From Planctomonas deserti (GTDB lineage Bacteria; Actinomycetota; Actinomycetes; Actinomycetales; Microbacteriaceae): a stretch of 64,000 nucleotides of DNA. The stretch is taken from positions 124,001 through 188,000 of the forward strand of contig NZ_QANL01000003.1 in NCBI RefSeq assembly GCF_003067705.1, written 5' to 3'. Shown piece by piece: positions 35,168-45,137 of this stretch. A program made the position numbers and the translations under genes. The notes beneath the pieces are model-generated. The model searched no databases, was not told the DNA's origin, and was given only the letters and a program-made list of their open reading frames with translations. Within the stretch, counting starts at the first letter, position 1. Each line of letters opens with the position of its first letter.

Positions 35168-36172
35168 TTACAGGCTGGTGCCGTCCACCGCGTTCGGCTC
35201 GATGGCCGCGAGCTCCTCGGCGGACAGCGGCGGCGCTTCGACGGCCGCGATGTTCTGCTCCAGCTGCTGCACGCTCGACGCCCCGATCAGCGCGCTCGTC
35301 ACCTGCGGGTGGCGGAGCACCCACGAGAGGGCGAGCTGGGCGAGGGACTGGCCGCGCTGGCGCGCGACCTCGTTGAGCGCGCGCGCCTTCTCGAGGTACG
35401 CGTCGCTGATCGAGGTGCTCGACAGGAAGTGGTTCTGCGCTGCGCGGGAGTCGGCGGGCACGTTGCCGTCGAGGTAGCGGTCGGTCAGCAGTCCCTGGGC
35501 GAGCGGGGAGAAGACGATGCTGCCCATCCCGGTCTCGTCGAGCGCCTCGAGGAGGCCATTTTCCACCCGACGGTCGAACATGTTGTAGCGCGGCTGGTGG
35601 ATGACGATCGGCACCTTGTGCTCCGCGATGGCGGCGACCGCCGCCCGGGTCTGCTCGGGGCTGTAGCTCGAGATGCCGGCGTAGAGGGCCTTGCCCTGCT
35701 GCACGGCGGTGGCAAGCGCGCCCACCGTCTCCTCGATCGGGGTGTTCGGGTCGGGCCGGTGCGAGTAGAAGATGTCGACGTAGTCGAGACCCATCCGGCC
35801 GAGGCTCTGGTCGAGGGACGCGAGCATGTACTTGCGGGAGCCCCACTCGCCGTAGGGACCCTCCCACATGTAGTAGCCGGCCTTGGTGGAGATGACGAGC
35901 TCGTCGCGGTACGGGCGGAAGTCGTCGGCGTAGATGCGCCCGAAGTTCGTCTCGGCGGAGCCGGCGGGCGGGCCGTAGTTGTTGGCGAGGTCGAAGTGGT
36001 TGACCCCGAGGTCGAACGCCCGGCGCAGGATCGCGCGCTGGGTGTCGATGGGGCGGTCGAATCCGAAGTTGTGCCACAGACCGAGGGAAACCTCGGGCAA
36101 CTGCAGTCCGGTCTTCCCGGAGCGGCGGTAGGGCATGGCTTCGTAGCGGTTGTCAGCTGCGACATAGGTCAT
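35168..36172 (-). CDS. YghZ-type aldo/keto reductase
   Basis: A 334-residue aldo/keto reductase nearly superimposable by eye on E. coli YghZ (Gpr), an NADPH enzyme that reduces L-glyceraldehyde 3-phosphate and detoxifies methylglyoxal. Shared blocks are YRRSGKTGLQLPEVSLGLWH, FDLANNYGPPAGSAE, ISTKAGYYMW, GLDYVDIFYSHRPD and GISSYSPEQT. The tetrad Asp, Tyr, Lys and His lie in FDLANNYG, TKAG and YSHR. ATG at 36172 fits the E. coli start. The product is soluble and acts singly; no operon partner is evident. Confidence 0.9.
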   Translation of the reverse strand: MTYVAADNRYEAMPYRRSGKTGLQLPEVSLGLWHNFGFDRPIDTQRAILRRAFDLGVNHFDLANNYGPPAGSAETNFGRIYADDFRPYRDELVISTKAGYYMWEGPYGEWGSRKYMLASLDQSLGRMGLDYVDIFYSHRPDPNTPIEETVGALATAVQQGKALYAGISSYSPEQTRAAVAAIAEHKVPIVIHQPRYNMFDRRVENGLLEALDETGMGSIVFSPLAQGLLTDRYLDGNVPADSRAAQNHFLSSTSISDAYLEKARALNEVARQRGQSLAQLALSWVLRHPQVTSALIGASSVQQLEQNIAAVEAPPLSAEELAAIEPNAVDGTSL

Positions 36173-36290
36173 ACCTGTAACCCTATTGCCCGGCCCGACG
36201 GCATCCATGTCGGCGGCGTCGGGACGGAATGCGAGCCCCCGTTCTCGCGTTGATTACCAAGGCGGGAAATCCCGCCGGAATAGACGAAAG

Positions 36291-36296
36291 TAGGCT
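36291..36296 (+). promoter_or_regulatory. -10 box for msrA
   Basis: TAGGCT lies six bases before the ATG at 36303, indicating a leaderless transcript. Confidence 0.6.
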
Positions 36297-36302
36297 GATT
36301 CC

Positions 36303-36830
36303 ATGCAGACCTTTGTGCTCGCGGGTGGATGTTTCTGGTGTCTGGATGCGGTGTACCGCACCCTCGACGGCGTCAAGGACGTGATCTCCGGCTACACGGG
36401 CGGCGCGACGGCGCATCCCTCCTACGAGGACGTGTGCACCGGCCGCACGGGGCACGCGGAGGCCGTGAAGGTCGTCTTCGATGAGACCGTCATCCCCGCC
36501 CAGGTGATCCTGGACGTGTTCTTCACGCTGCACGACCCGCGCCAGCTGAACCGCCAGGGCGCCGATGTCGGCACCCAGTACCGGTCGGCGATGTTCTACA
36601 CGGACGAGGAGCAGAAGGCCCTGTTCGCGGAGGCCATCGAGAAGGCCGCCGACATGTGGGACGGCACCGTCGTCACCACGCTCGAGCCGCTGGGTGAGTG
36701 GTTCGACGCCGAGGACTACCACCAGGACTTCTTCGCGAAGAACCCCGGCCAGGGCTACTGCATGGCCGTGGCCGTGCCGAAGGTCAACAAGGTGCGCAAG
36801 TCCTTCGCGCAGTACGTGCTGGCCTCGTAG
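36303..36830 (+). CDS. msrA: Peptide-methionine (S)-S-oxide reductase
   Basis: A 175-residue MsrA that reduces methionine-S-sulfoxide in proteins and free methionine. The catalytic motif is GCFWC with nucleophile C10 and C13. SGYTGGATAHPSYEDVCTG, FFTLHDPRQLNRQGADVGTQ and the C-terminal GYCMAV, which holds a possible resolving cysteine, are intact. The message appears leaderless. It is a stand-alone oxidative-damage repair gene ending in a strong terminator. Confidence 0.96.
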   Translation: MQTFVLAGGCFWCLDAVYRTLDGVKDVISGYTGGATAHPSYEDVCTGRTGHAEAVKVVFDETVIPAQVILDVFFTLHDPRQLNRQGADVGTQYRSAMFYTDEEQKALFAEAIEKAADMWDGTVVTTLEPLGEWFDAEDYHQDFFAKNPGQGYCMAVAVPKVNKVRKSFAQYVLAS

Positions 36831-36841
36831 TCCGCATGCGA

Positions 36842-36870
36842 GCGGAGGCGTTTCTGCGAAACGCCTCCGC
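36842..36870 (+). terminator. Terminator after msrA
   Basis: A perfect 12-bp stem (36842-36853 with 36859-36870) and five-base loop, followed by TTCGCTC, 11 bp after the msrA stop. Confidence 0.8.
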
Positions 36871-36936
36871 TTCGCTCAGCCCGATCACAGGTGGGCGTAA
36901 TCTGTCGGTAACACGGGACCAATGGAGGGCTGTGGA

Positions 36937-37140
36937 ATGACGATGAGCACGCACGTGTCGGGCAAGACCTGGGTGGCATTCGGACCGGCGGGCGCCGTCG
37001 GGTCCATTCACTCCCGCGAGGACGGCTACGTCGTCCGGCTTCTCAAGCGCGATCAGGAGCACGGCGTCTACCCCACGCTGGAGATCGCGAAGTCCGCACT
37101 GCAGGGCATGGCGGGCGACCTGGAGTTCCGCGAGCACTGA
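36937..37140 (+). CDS. Small conserved hypothetical protein (67 aa)
   Basis: A 67-residue protein with predicted strands (WVAFGPAGAVGSIHSREDGY, VVRLL) and a C-terminal helix (TLEIAKSALQGMAG). Start at 36937 is chosen because GGAGGG lies seven bases upstream; TAATCT at 36898-36903 is a plausible -10 box. No function is recognisable. Its layout loosely resembles the 79-aa protein at 34756-34995. Confidence 0.65.
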   Translation: MTMSTHVSGKTWVAFGPAGAVGSIHSREDGYVVRLLKRDQEHGVYPTLEIAKSALQGMAGDLEFREH

Positions 37141-37205
37141 CCCGGCTCTGCTGCCGGTCGCCACGCAACTGAGCGGCGTGCGGTCATCCCGCTGCCACCG
37201 ACGCT

Positions 37206-37357
37206 CCTGCCTAGGCAGGAGGTTCCTGCCCAGCTTTAAGCTGCGCACGGCGCCCCTGCCTGGGCAGAAGGGCGCGTCTTCCTGCCGGCACGCTCCCTGA
37301 GCCCGCGCCTCGGTCCGTGAGCCGGTCGAATCGGTCCCTGAGCCCGTCGAAGGGATG
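37206..37357. repeat. Gene-free stretch with hairpins and one REP-like repeat
   Basis: The 393-bp gap between the 67-aa gene and ssb has no convincing gene. It contains the perfect palindrome CCTGCCTAGGCAGG (37206-37219), a hairpin with GCGCCC/GGGCGC arms enclosing CTGCCTGGGCAG (37250-37275), and one copy of the interspersed CCCTGAGC-type repeat (37332-37357). The hairpins may terminate the upstream gene. Confidence 0.65.
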
Positions 37358-37533
37358 CGCCGTCCCCTCACACCGTCGGCGGCGCACGGGTCGGTCCACC
37401 GACTCGGGCGCTCCCGCCGGGCGCGTCCCGCGCTCCGCAACCATGGGCCGCACGGACCGGGGAGCGGCCGACTGGCACGAGCGTTGCTCCCCGGTCCGCC
37501 CATCGGCGATGAGCGAATCGGACGGGAGCGGTC

Positions 37534-38049
37534 ATGACGGACACCATCACACTGACCGGATTCGTGGCGACGGCGCCACGCCACCTCGTCACCGGAGAGG
37601 GCCTGCCCATCACGAGCTTCCGCCTCGCCTCGACGCAGCGGCGGTACGACCGTCGCGCCGCGGAGTGGGTGGACGGCGAGACGAACTGGTACACCGTCAC
37701 GGGCTTCCGGCAGCTCGCCGTCCACACCGCGGCGTCCGTCGCCAAGGGTGATCGAGTCATCGTCACCGGGCGGCTGCGCATCCGCGACTGGAGCAGCGGG
37801 GAGCGATCGGGCACGACGATCGAGGTCGAGGCCGAGGCGCTCGGTCACGACCTCTCCTGGGGTACGGCCGCGTTCACCCGGGCCGCGCCGTCGGCAGTGC
37901 TGCGTGGAGGTGCGACAGCAGGGGGCGACACGGCAACCGCCGGCAGGTCGGCCGCTCCCACCAGCAATGGAGCCGTCGAGAGCGCCGATGCGGGGGTGGA
38001 TCCGACGGCGCCCGCGGAGCGGGGGACGCCGGGGGAGGGCGGCTCCTGA
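37534..38049 (+). CDS. Single-stranded DNA-binding protein, secondary copy
   Basis: A 171-residue OB-fold SSB. Residues 1-110 contain TLTGFVATAPRHL, ITSFRLASTQRRYDRRAAEW, TNWYTVTGFRQLA and KGDRVIVTGRLRIRDW, the usual strands of bacterial SSB. The C-terminal tail is Ala/Gly/Thr-rich and ends EGGS instead of the acidic DDDIPF-type tip that recruits repair proteins. This points to a paralogous SSB (SsbB-like) distinct from the essential one, possibly acting in DNA uptake or stress. GGGAGCGG lies just before the ATG. Confidence 0.8.
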   Translation: MTDTITLTGFVATAPRHLVTGEGLPITSFRLASTQRRYDRRAAEWVDGETNWYTVTGFRQLAVHTAASVAKGDRVIVTGRLRIRDWSSGERSGTTIEVEAEALGHDLSWGTAAFTRAAPSAVLRGGATAGGDTATAGRSAAPTSNGAVESADAGVDPTAPAERGTPGEGGS

Positions 38050-38100
38050 CTCTAGAATCGGGGGGCGGCGCACGGCCGCGAGAGCGATTGCGAGGGCCGG

Positions 38101-38655
38101 GTGCGGAAGTGGCGCGCGAGCCTCAGTACCTCCGGCGAGGGAAGCCGCTCCGGCGTGGTGCTTCGCTCGCGGCGGGGCAATCCACGTCGACGCATCCTGC
38201 GGCTCGCTTCCGTCGTGTTGCTCGTCGCGCCGCTCGCCGGTTGCTCTCTGATCGGGGCTCCGGGCGGTGCCGCTGGACCCTCGACGCTCAGCCCGGCGGC
38301 GTCGCCGACCGGATCCGCTGCGGCGTCCCCGACGTTGGTCCCCGGCGGAACCGCGGAGGAGAACCGTCCCCTGTTCGACTCGGTGAGCGCCGCGGTTGTC
38401 GCCGCTGATCCGGGCGCTGACGGGCGGTCCCTCGTCGACGCGCTCGTCGCGGCCGGGTTCGACAGGGCCACGATGGAGGTCACGGACGACACGACGGCCA
38501 TCGGCCGTGACGCCGACGCCGTGCAGTTCGCGGTGCGCACGAGCGACGGCTGCATCATCGGCGAACGCAGCGCCTCCGGCTACGCGAGCCTCATTGCCCC
38601 CGTCCTCGGTACCGGCCGATGCCTCGTGGGGGAGACCCGCGCGATCGACTGGTAG
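38101..38655 (+). CDS. Lipoprotein, DUF6993-like
   Basis: A 184-residue lipoprotein precursor. A basic N-region (about 1-34, RSRRGNPRRR) and hydrophobic stretch lead to the lipobox LAGC with C48 as the lipidated residue. A Ser/Pro/Ala linker (50-80) is followed by a small folded domain with LVDALVAAGFDRATMEVTDD, VQFAVRTSDGCIIGER and TGRCLVGETRAIDW, carrying two cysteines that may pair. The pattern fits the actinobacterial DUF6993 family, function unknown. The N-region is unusually long for GTG at 38101; a later start before LRLASVV is possible. Confidence 0.75.
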   Translation: MRKWRASLSTSGEGSRSGVVLRSRRGNPRRRILRLASVVLLVAPLAGCSLIGAPGGAAGPSTLSPAASPTGSAAASPTLVPGGTAEENRPLFDSVSAAVVAADPGADGRSLVDALVAAGFDRATMEVTDDTTAIGRDADAVQFAVRTSDGCIIGERSASGYASLIAPVLGTGRCLVGETRAIDW

Positions 38656-38783
38656 CCGGGTTCGCACCTTGCATCGAGGTGACTACGGCTATTCCTCAAT
38701 CGAGTAATTCGCCATAGGGTCACTCCTACCGTGCTCTCCGCATGCGCGCGAGTATGAGCAACGTCCACCGAGAAGGAGTACCT

Positions 38784-39986
38784 GTGACACCGACGTCCAC
38801 CGCCGACGAGGCGAACCCGAGAAGCCGCCGCCATAGAACGGTCGTCAGCGTCGTAGGGGTGATGACCGCAGCCGTGCTCGCCTTCACTGGTGGTCAGGCC
38901 GCTTTCGCGGCCGTCGAGGAGATCGACCCGGACAACGTGGCGAATGTCGAAGCGACGACGACGGCCGAAGAGCCGGTTCAGCCCGCCGCCGAAGTCGAGC
39001 CCGTCGCTGAGCCCGAGCCCGTCGCTGAGCCCGAGCCCGTCGCTGAGCCTGAGCCTGAGCCCGAGCCTGAGCCCGCGCCGATCGGTTGGCCTCTCTACAA
39101 GACCGCCTACGCGGGAACCATCTACGAGCTCGTCGACTTCGTGACTCCGATGCCGCTGTCCTACGAGCGGTGGCGCGACGAGTACGGCTTCCGTGCTCCC
39201 GAGAGAACGGCCACGGATTACGTGAAGTACCCCTGGTCGCCCACCATCTACGCCGTGACCTTCTGGCCCGGGGATGAGAACGCGTGGCAGTGGGACCGCC
39301 TGGACTACAACCAGTGGCGCAGCGCCGGTCAGCCCGGCGCGCGCAACGCCGGGTGGATCAAGGGGAGCTACTACTACAAGTGGGGGACCTCGCCGGAGCT
39401 GTTCGTGGAGGGCGCTGACGGCGTCAACCACAAGCTGACGGCCCGGGAGTGGCGTGACTCCGGCTATCGTCCGTTCGCCGATCGCAGCAACGAGGGCTTC
39501 ATGAAGCTGTCCTGGACCAGCGACATCGTGCGCATGACGAACATCGGAGCAGGACACGGCTACCGCATCGGTGGCGGCGAATGGCGGGAGGAGGCGTACC
39601 CGGCGCCGCAGGTTCGCCAACGGATTCCCGGCGACCAGTTCTACCGGTTCGCAGGCCAGAACACCGTCTGGTACGCAGGGCCGGCCATGAATCGCCCGGT
39701 GACTTATGCGGAATGGAAGGCTGCCGGATCCCCGCAGCCCAGGATTCGGTCGCCGCGCTTCGACGGCGACGCTGGCGTTCTGCGCGTCGGAGTGGACGTT
39801 GAGCCGGGTACCTATCGATCGACCGGCAATGAGGACTTCTGCTATTGGGCTCGCCTGTCGGGCTTCGGCGGATTCGAGGACATCATCGACAACTACATCG
39901 GTAATGGCAGCGCTTACGTGACGATCACGTCCTCGGACGTTGCCTTCGAGACAAGCCGATGCAATGACTGGGTGAAGGTCGGCTGA
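38784..39986 (+). CDS. Secreted protein with five tandem W-motif repeats
   Basis: A 400-residue exported protein. Residues 1-42 are a signal peptide (cleavage near AAFA-A). Residues 69-97 are an EP-rich spacer of VAEPEP repeats. Residues 100-319 contain five repeats of ~40-45 residues, each with a Tyr/Trp-rich strand pair and a closing motif of the type SYERWRDEYGFRAP, DYNQWRSAGQPG, TAREWRDSGYRP, GGGEWREEAYPAP, TYAEWKAAGSPQP. A C-terminal domain (330-396, LRVGVDVEPGTYRS; C353 and C393 likely paired) resembles a module common in actinobacterial secreted proteins. GTG at 38784 is fixed by AAGGAG five bases upstream. A cell-surface binding role is inferred. Confidence 0.8.
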   Translation: MTPTSTADEANPRSRRHRTVVSVVGVMTAAVLAFTGGQAAFAAVEEIDPDNVANVEATTTAEEPVQPAAEVEPVAEPEPVAEPEPVAEPEPEPEPEPAPIGWPLYKTAYAGTIYELVDFVTPMPLSYERWRDEYGFRAPERTATDYVKYPWSPTIYAVTFWPGDENAWQWDRLDYNQWRSAGQPGARNAGWIKGSYYYKWGTSPELFVEGADGVNHKLTAREWRDSGYRPFADRSNEGFMKLSWTSDIVRMTNIGAGHGYRIGGGEWREEAYPAPQVRQRIPGDQFYRFAGQNTVWYAGPAMNRPVTYAEWKAAGSPQPRIRSPRFDGDAGVLRVGVDVEPGTYRSTGNEDFCYWARLSGFGGFEDIIDNYIGNGSAYVTITSSDVAFETSRCNDWVKVG

Positions 39987-39999
39987 GACACGCGATCAC

Positions 40000-40043
40000 C
40001 GCACTCCGCCCTCAGCGCACTCCTGCGCTGAGGGCGGAGTGCG
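40000..40043. terminator. Strong 20-bp stem terminator
   Basis: A perfect 20-bp inverted repeat (40000-40019 with 40024-40043) with a four-base loop starts 13 bp after the secreted-protein stop. It is the longest perfect hairpin noted in this window. Confidence 0.75.
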
Positions 40044-40066
40044 TCCAGGCCGGGTTCGCGGCCAAA

Positions 40067-40072
40067 TAGACT
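40067..40072 (+). promoter_or_regulatory. -10 box for ettA
   Basis: TAGACT is followed by GGGGGC and the ATG at 40079, giving the six-base spacing of leaderless genes. Confidence 0.6.
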
Positions 40073-40078
40073 GGGGGC

Positions 40079-41761
<1,683 letters not shown>

Positions 41762-41764
41762 GCC

Positions 41765-42265
41765 GTGGCGCGCATCCACGTCCCCATCCGGCTCCGCTGG
41801 TCGGACCTGGATGCGTACGGCCACGTGAACAACGCCGAGATGCTGCGCCTCCTCGAGGAGGCGCGCATCCAGGCGTTCTGGGTAGCGGAGGACGACTTCG
41901 ACCTCGGCATCGAGGGCGAGGCCATCGGCGGGCGCGGTCCAGCCGTGCTCGACGGGCGGCCGGGCGCCGCGACGCTGTCGCTGATCGCCCGGCAGGAGGT
42001 CGAGTACCTCGCGCCGGTCCCGTACCTGCGCCGGCCGCTCGACGTGCAGCTCTGGGTCGGCCGGCTCGGGGGAGCCAGTCTCGAGATCTGCTACGAGGTG
42101 CGGTCGCCGGTCGGCGTCGAGCCGAACGTGCTGTTCGCCCGCGCCGCGACCACCCTGGTGCTCGTGGACGCGGTGACCGAGCGGCCGCGCCGGATCAGCG
42201 ACCTCGAGCGGGCGGCGTGGTCGCCCTATCTCGAGCAGCCGGTGGCCTTCACGAAGCGGGGCTGA
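41765..42265 (+). CDS. Hotdog-fold acyl-CoA thioesterase (4HBT type)
   Basis: A 166-residue hotdog-fold thioesterase of the 4-hydroxybenzoyl-CoA/YbgC type, hydrolysing acyl-CoA. The catalytic-helix motif WSDLDAYGHVNNAEMLRLLE contains the active-site Asp and the HVNN turn. Length is slightly above the usual ~140 because of an inserted loop (GGRGPAVLDGRPGAA). GTG at 41765 follows ettA by three bases, indicating co-transcription. The acyl substrate is unknown. Confidence 0.88.
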   Translation: MARIHVPIRLRWSDLDAYGHVNNAEMLRLLEEARIQAFWVAEDDFDLGIEGEAIGGRGPAVLDGRPGAATLSLIARQEVEYLAPVPYLRRPLDVQLWVGRLGGASLEICYEVRSPVGVEPNVLFARAATTLVLVDAVTERPRRISDLERAAWSPYLEQPVAFTKRG

Positions 42266-42270
42266 CCGGC

Positions 42271-42783
42271 CTACGCCTTGACGACGTTGTCGCCCTCGAC
42301 GGCGACGGCCACAGCGGCCAGCGGCGCCTCGGCGGGTCCTCGCAGCACCTCGCCGGTGAAGGCGTCGAACTGCGAGCCGTGGCACGGGCAGTCGAGCTTC
42401 GCGTCCGCGGGGGTCACCTTGCAGCCCTGATGGGTGCAGATGGCCGTGAACGCCACGACGGTGCCCGCCTCGGGCTGCGCCACGATGGACGGCGCGCCCT
42501 CGATGTCCACGGCGACGGCGCCACCCACGGGCACGTCGGCCAGCGCGAGGATCGGCGCCGCGCCGGAGGGGTCGGACCCGGTGGCAGCGCCGTCGTCCGC
42601 GCTGGGACTTTCGGCCGGCTGCGTGGCCGGGGAGGAGCAGGCGGCAAGGCCGACGCTCACCGCCGCGAGGCCGATGCCGCCGAGCGAGACCACGCGGCGG
42701 CTGACCCCACTGGTGGGGGCCGGTTCGCTCCGGACGGTGTCTGGAGCGCTGGTGGGGCCGGTGCGGATGTCGTCGATGCTCAT
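42271..42783 (-). CDS. Rieske [2Fe-2S] lipoprotein, Tat-exported
   Basis: A 170-residue extracytoplasmic Rieske protein. The N-terminus has a twin-arginine motif (S28-R29-R30 in [11 protein letters not shown]) and a lipobox LAAC with C49. A Ser/Asp/Ala linker leads to the Rieske domain. Box 1 is C116-T-H118-Q-G-C121, box 2 is C132-P-C134-H135-G-S. C116, H118, C134 and H135 bind the cluster; C121 and C132 form the disulfide of high-potential Rieske proteins. It is probably a small electron carrier at the membrane; its partner is unknown. AGGAGGAGG precedes the ATG. Confidence 0.92.
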   Translation of the reverse strand: MSIDDIRTGPTSAPDTVRSEPAPTSGVSRRVVSLGGIGLAAVSVGLAACSSPATQPAESPSADDGAATGSDPSGAAPILALADVPVGGAVAVDIEGAPSIVAQPEAGTVVAFTAICTHQGCKVTPADAKLDCPCHGSQFDAFTGEVLRGPAEAPLAAVAVAVEGDNVVKA

Positions 42784-42822
42784 GGCGGATCCTCCTCCTG
42801 AGGGCCGACCATCCGGAGGGCT

Positions 42823-43737
42823 CTATGTCGTCTGCGGAGCCTCTTCGGCGCGCGGGGCGCGCACCATTCCCTCCTGCGCCACACTAGCCACCAGGATCCC
42901 GTCCCTGGTGAAAATTCTTCCCTGCGCAAGGCCGCGGCCACCCGTGGCGCTCGGCGACTCCTGCACGTAGAGCAGCCAGTCGTCGACGCGCGCGAAGCGG
43001 TGCCACCACATGGCGTGGTCGAGGCTCGCCACCTTGATGCCGGGAGTGCCCCAGGTGAGCCCGTGCCGCCGCAGGATGGACTCGAGGATCGAGTAGTCGC
43101 TCGCGTACACGAGCGCGGCGCGATGCAGGTTCGGGTCGTCCGGCAGGGCGCCGATGGAGCGGAACCAGACCGCCTGGTGGGCGGTGCGCTCGGCGCCGTG
43201 CCCGAAGTAGACCGGACCGTTGACGTGCCGGATGTCGAAGGGGCGCCCGTTGGCCCAGTACTGCGCGACCGGGTGATCGATGCTGCCGAGGAAGTCCTTC
43301 TCCGCGGGGAGGTCCTCGGGCTGGGTCAGGTCGGCAGGCATCTCGGTCTGGTGGTCGAGGCCCTCGTCCTCGCGCTGGAACGACGCGATCATCGACAGGA
43401 TGGGCCGGCCGTCCTGGTACGCCTGGGTGCGCCTCGTCGAGAACGAGCGACCGTCGTGGATGCGGTCGACCGAGAAGGTGATCGGCTTGTGCACGTCCCC
43501 GGGGCGCAGGAAGTAGCCGTGCATCGAGTGGACCGTGCGGTCGTCGTCGAGCGTGCGCTGGGCCGCCACGAGCGACTGCGACAGCACCTGACCGCCGAAG
43601 ACGCGGCCGAGCGGCATCCACTGCGACGGCCCGGTGTAGATGTCCTCGCTTGTGCGGGCGCCCGTGTCGGTGAGGTCGAGCGCGGTGAGCAGGCTGGCGA
43701 GGGGGTCGGCGTCGCCGACCGTCGGGGTGTCCGTCAT
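42823..43737 (-). CDS. tesB: Acyl-CoA thioesterase II
   Basis: A 304-residue double-hotdog thioesterase of the TesB family that hydrolyses medium- to long-chain acyl-CoA. Landmarks are GRVFGGQVLSQSLVAAQRTL, VHSMHGYFLRPGD, IHDGRSFSTRRTQAYQDGRP in the N-terminal half, and SLDHAMWWHRFARVDDWLLY with QGRIFTRDGILVASVAQEGM in the C-terminal half; the catalytic Asp is the one in SLDHAMW. ATG at 43737 fits the family start. It lies 40 bp upstream of the Rieske gene on the same strand. Confidence 0.93.
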   Translation of the reverse strand: MTDTPTVGDADPLASLLTALDLTDTGARTSEDIYTGPSQWMPLGRVFGGQVLSQSLVAAQRTLDDDRTVHSMHGYFLRPGDVHKPITFSVDRIHDGRSFSTRRTQAYQDGRPILSMIASFQREDEGLDHQTEMPADLTQPEDLPAEKDFLGSIDHPVAQYWANGRPFDIRHVNGPVYFGHGAERTAHQAVWFRSIGALPDDPNLHRAALVYASDYSILESILRRHGLTWGTPGIKVASLDHAMWWHRFARVDDWLLYVQESPSATGGRGLAQGRIFTRDGILVASVAQEGMVRAPRAEEAPQTT

Positions 43738-43803
43738 GAGGCCTTCCGGGATGCGGGCCGCCGGATCGCCCGGGCGGGGTGCGTCAGATAGTTTAGGACC
43801 CGG

Positions 43804-44496
43804 ATGACTTCCTCTCTTCTTCTCTCGGACGCCCTCGATCTGGGCGATCTCTCGGTGTTCCTCGGGCGCGCGGAACGCGTCGACGACGGCTTCGTGCGGC
43901 TCATCGCCGCCCAGGGGGTGCTTGCCGCGTACGTCAGCGTGCTGCACCCGGCCGGCATCCTCGACCGCAGCCCGACCGTGCTGGGGCTGCGCACGTTCGC
44001 CCTGCCCCGGCAGGAGCGGTTCGACCTCGTGGTGCCCCTTCGCGCCATGCTTGACCGGCTCGCGCGTGCGACCAGCGAGGCGGCGGATCGCGCCGAGACC
44101 GATCCCGTGGAGCTGCCGCTGCCGTTCGAGTCGGGGACGGCGGTCTGGGCGGGTATCTCGCCGCCGCGGTCCGGCTGGCGCGTGCGCGACGAGCTCGACG
44201 GTGGTGTGCCGGCGGACACCCTGGAGCGCGCGGCCCGCGACGGCATCGACGAGATCGCCCGGGTGATCCCGACGGGCACGGGTGAGCAGATCGTCGGCCG
44301 CGTGCGCGCCGAGGTGTGGGGGCGCGAGGTGGAGGGCGCCCCGCGCGTGCCCGCCGGTGCGGCGTTCGCCGCGTACAGCCTGGGCTTCCTCGCTTCGGGC
44401 GAGTCCGCGCTCGTCTACGAGAACGGCCCGTGGTCGCGTCTCAGCACGTCGCGGGGCCACGTCCTCGTCCGCCGCGCGGGCGGCCTCCTCGGCTGA
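43804..44496 (+). CDS. Conserved hypothetical protein (230 aa)
   Basis: A 230-residue soluble protein of unknown function, with segments LGRAERVDDGFVRLIAAQGV, LAAYVSVLHPAGILDRSPT, LGLRTFALP and a C-terminal AAYSLGFLASGESALVYENG. It appears globular with alternating strands and helices, without signal peptide or catalytic signature that I recognise. Divergent from tesB with 66 bp between starts. The ~640-bp region after it is filled by the tandem hairpin array. Confidence 0.7.
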   Translation: MTSSLLLSDALDLGDLSVFLGRAERVDDGFVRLIAAQGVLAAYVSVLHPAGILDRSPTVLGLRTFALPRQERFDLVVPLRAMLDRLARATSEAADRAETDPVELPLPFESGTAVWAGISPPRSGWRVRDELDGGVPADTLERAARDGIDEIARVIPTGTGEQIVGRVRAEVWGREVEGAPRVPAGAAFAAYSLGFLASGESALVYENGPWSRLSTSRGHVLVRRAGGLLG

Positions 44497-44535
44497 TCCG
44501 CCGGCGGTCACGCCCTCCCAGGTCCCTGAGCGATA

Positions 44536-45045
44536 CGGTCCCTGAGCTTGTCGAAGGGACGTGACTTCCGTGGTTCCGTCGCGTCGCTTCGACGGTCTCA
44601 GCGACCGTGGAGGGTGTCCTGCGGACGGGACCATACGGTCCCTGAGCGTGTCGAAGGGACGGGACTGCCGGCGTCCCGAAGCGTCGCTTCGACAGGCTCA
44701 GCGACCGTGGAGAGCGTCCCTGCGGACGGGACCATACGGTCCCTGAGCTTGTCGAAGGGACGGGACTTCCGAGGATTCGTTGCGTTCGCTTCGACGGGCT
44801 CAGCGACCGTTGTTGCCGTTCCTGGAGTCAGGGCAGGACCGTGGGGAGTGTCCCTGCGGACGGGACCATGCGGTTCCTGAGCTTGTCGAAGGGACGTGAC
44901 TTCCGGGGTTCCGTCGCATCGCTTCGACCGGCTCAGCGACCGTGGGGAGTGTCCTGCGGACGGGACCATGCGGTCCCTGAGCTTGTCGAAGGGACGGGAC
45001 TTCCGAGGTTCCGGCGGGTCGCTTCGACGGGCTCACCGACCGTCG
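44536..45045. repeat. Tandem array of five ~100-bp paired REP-like units
   Basis: Five units start at 44536, 44636, 44737, 44871 and 44971 (periods 100, 101, 134, 100; the third carries ~33 extra bases). Each has a left element with core CCCTGAGCTTGTCGAAGGG, a spacer with GACTTCCG-GGTTCCG, and an inverted partner with core CGCTTCGACGGGCTCAGCGA, then a tail with GTCCTGCGGACGGGACCAT. Each unit can form a ~75-base hairpin, like paired REP elements (BIMEs). A lone half copy precedes it at 44520-44530. No gene lies in 44497-45137. Confidence 0.9.
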
Positions 45046-45137
45046 CCGCGACCGCGACGGTGGAGATTCTCCGTCCCCGGCAGGTGTCGGGGCGACAGGG
45101 GGGCGCACGCGGGGGCGGCGCGTGTCATGCTGCGGGG

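Noticed and set aside
37534-38049. Primary chromosomal SSB
   Set aside because: The acidic DDDIPF-type C-terminal tip is missing and no rpsF/rpsR/rplI neighbours are present, so it is treated as a secondary SSB.
44536-45045. CRISPR array
   Set aside because: The ~100-bp units are conserved throughout, including the would-be spacers, and are internally palindromic; no cas genes are in the window.
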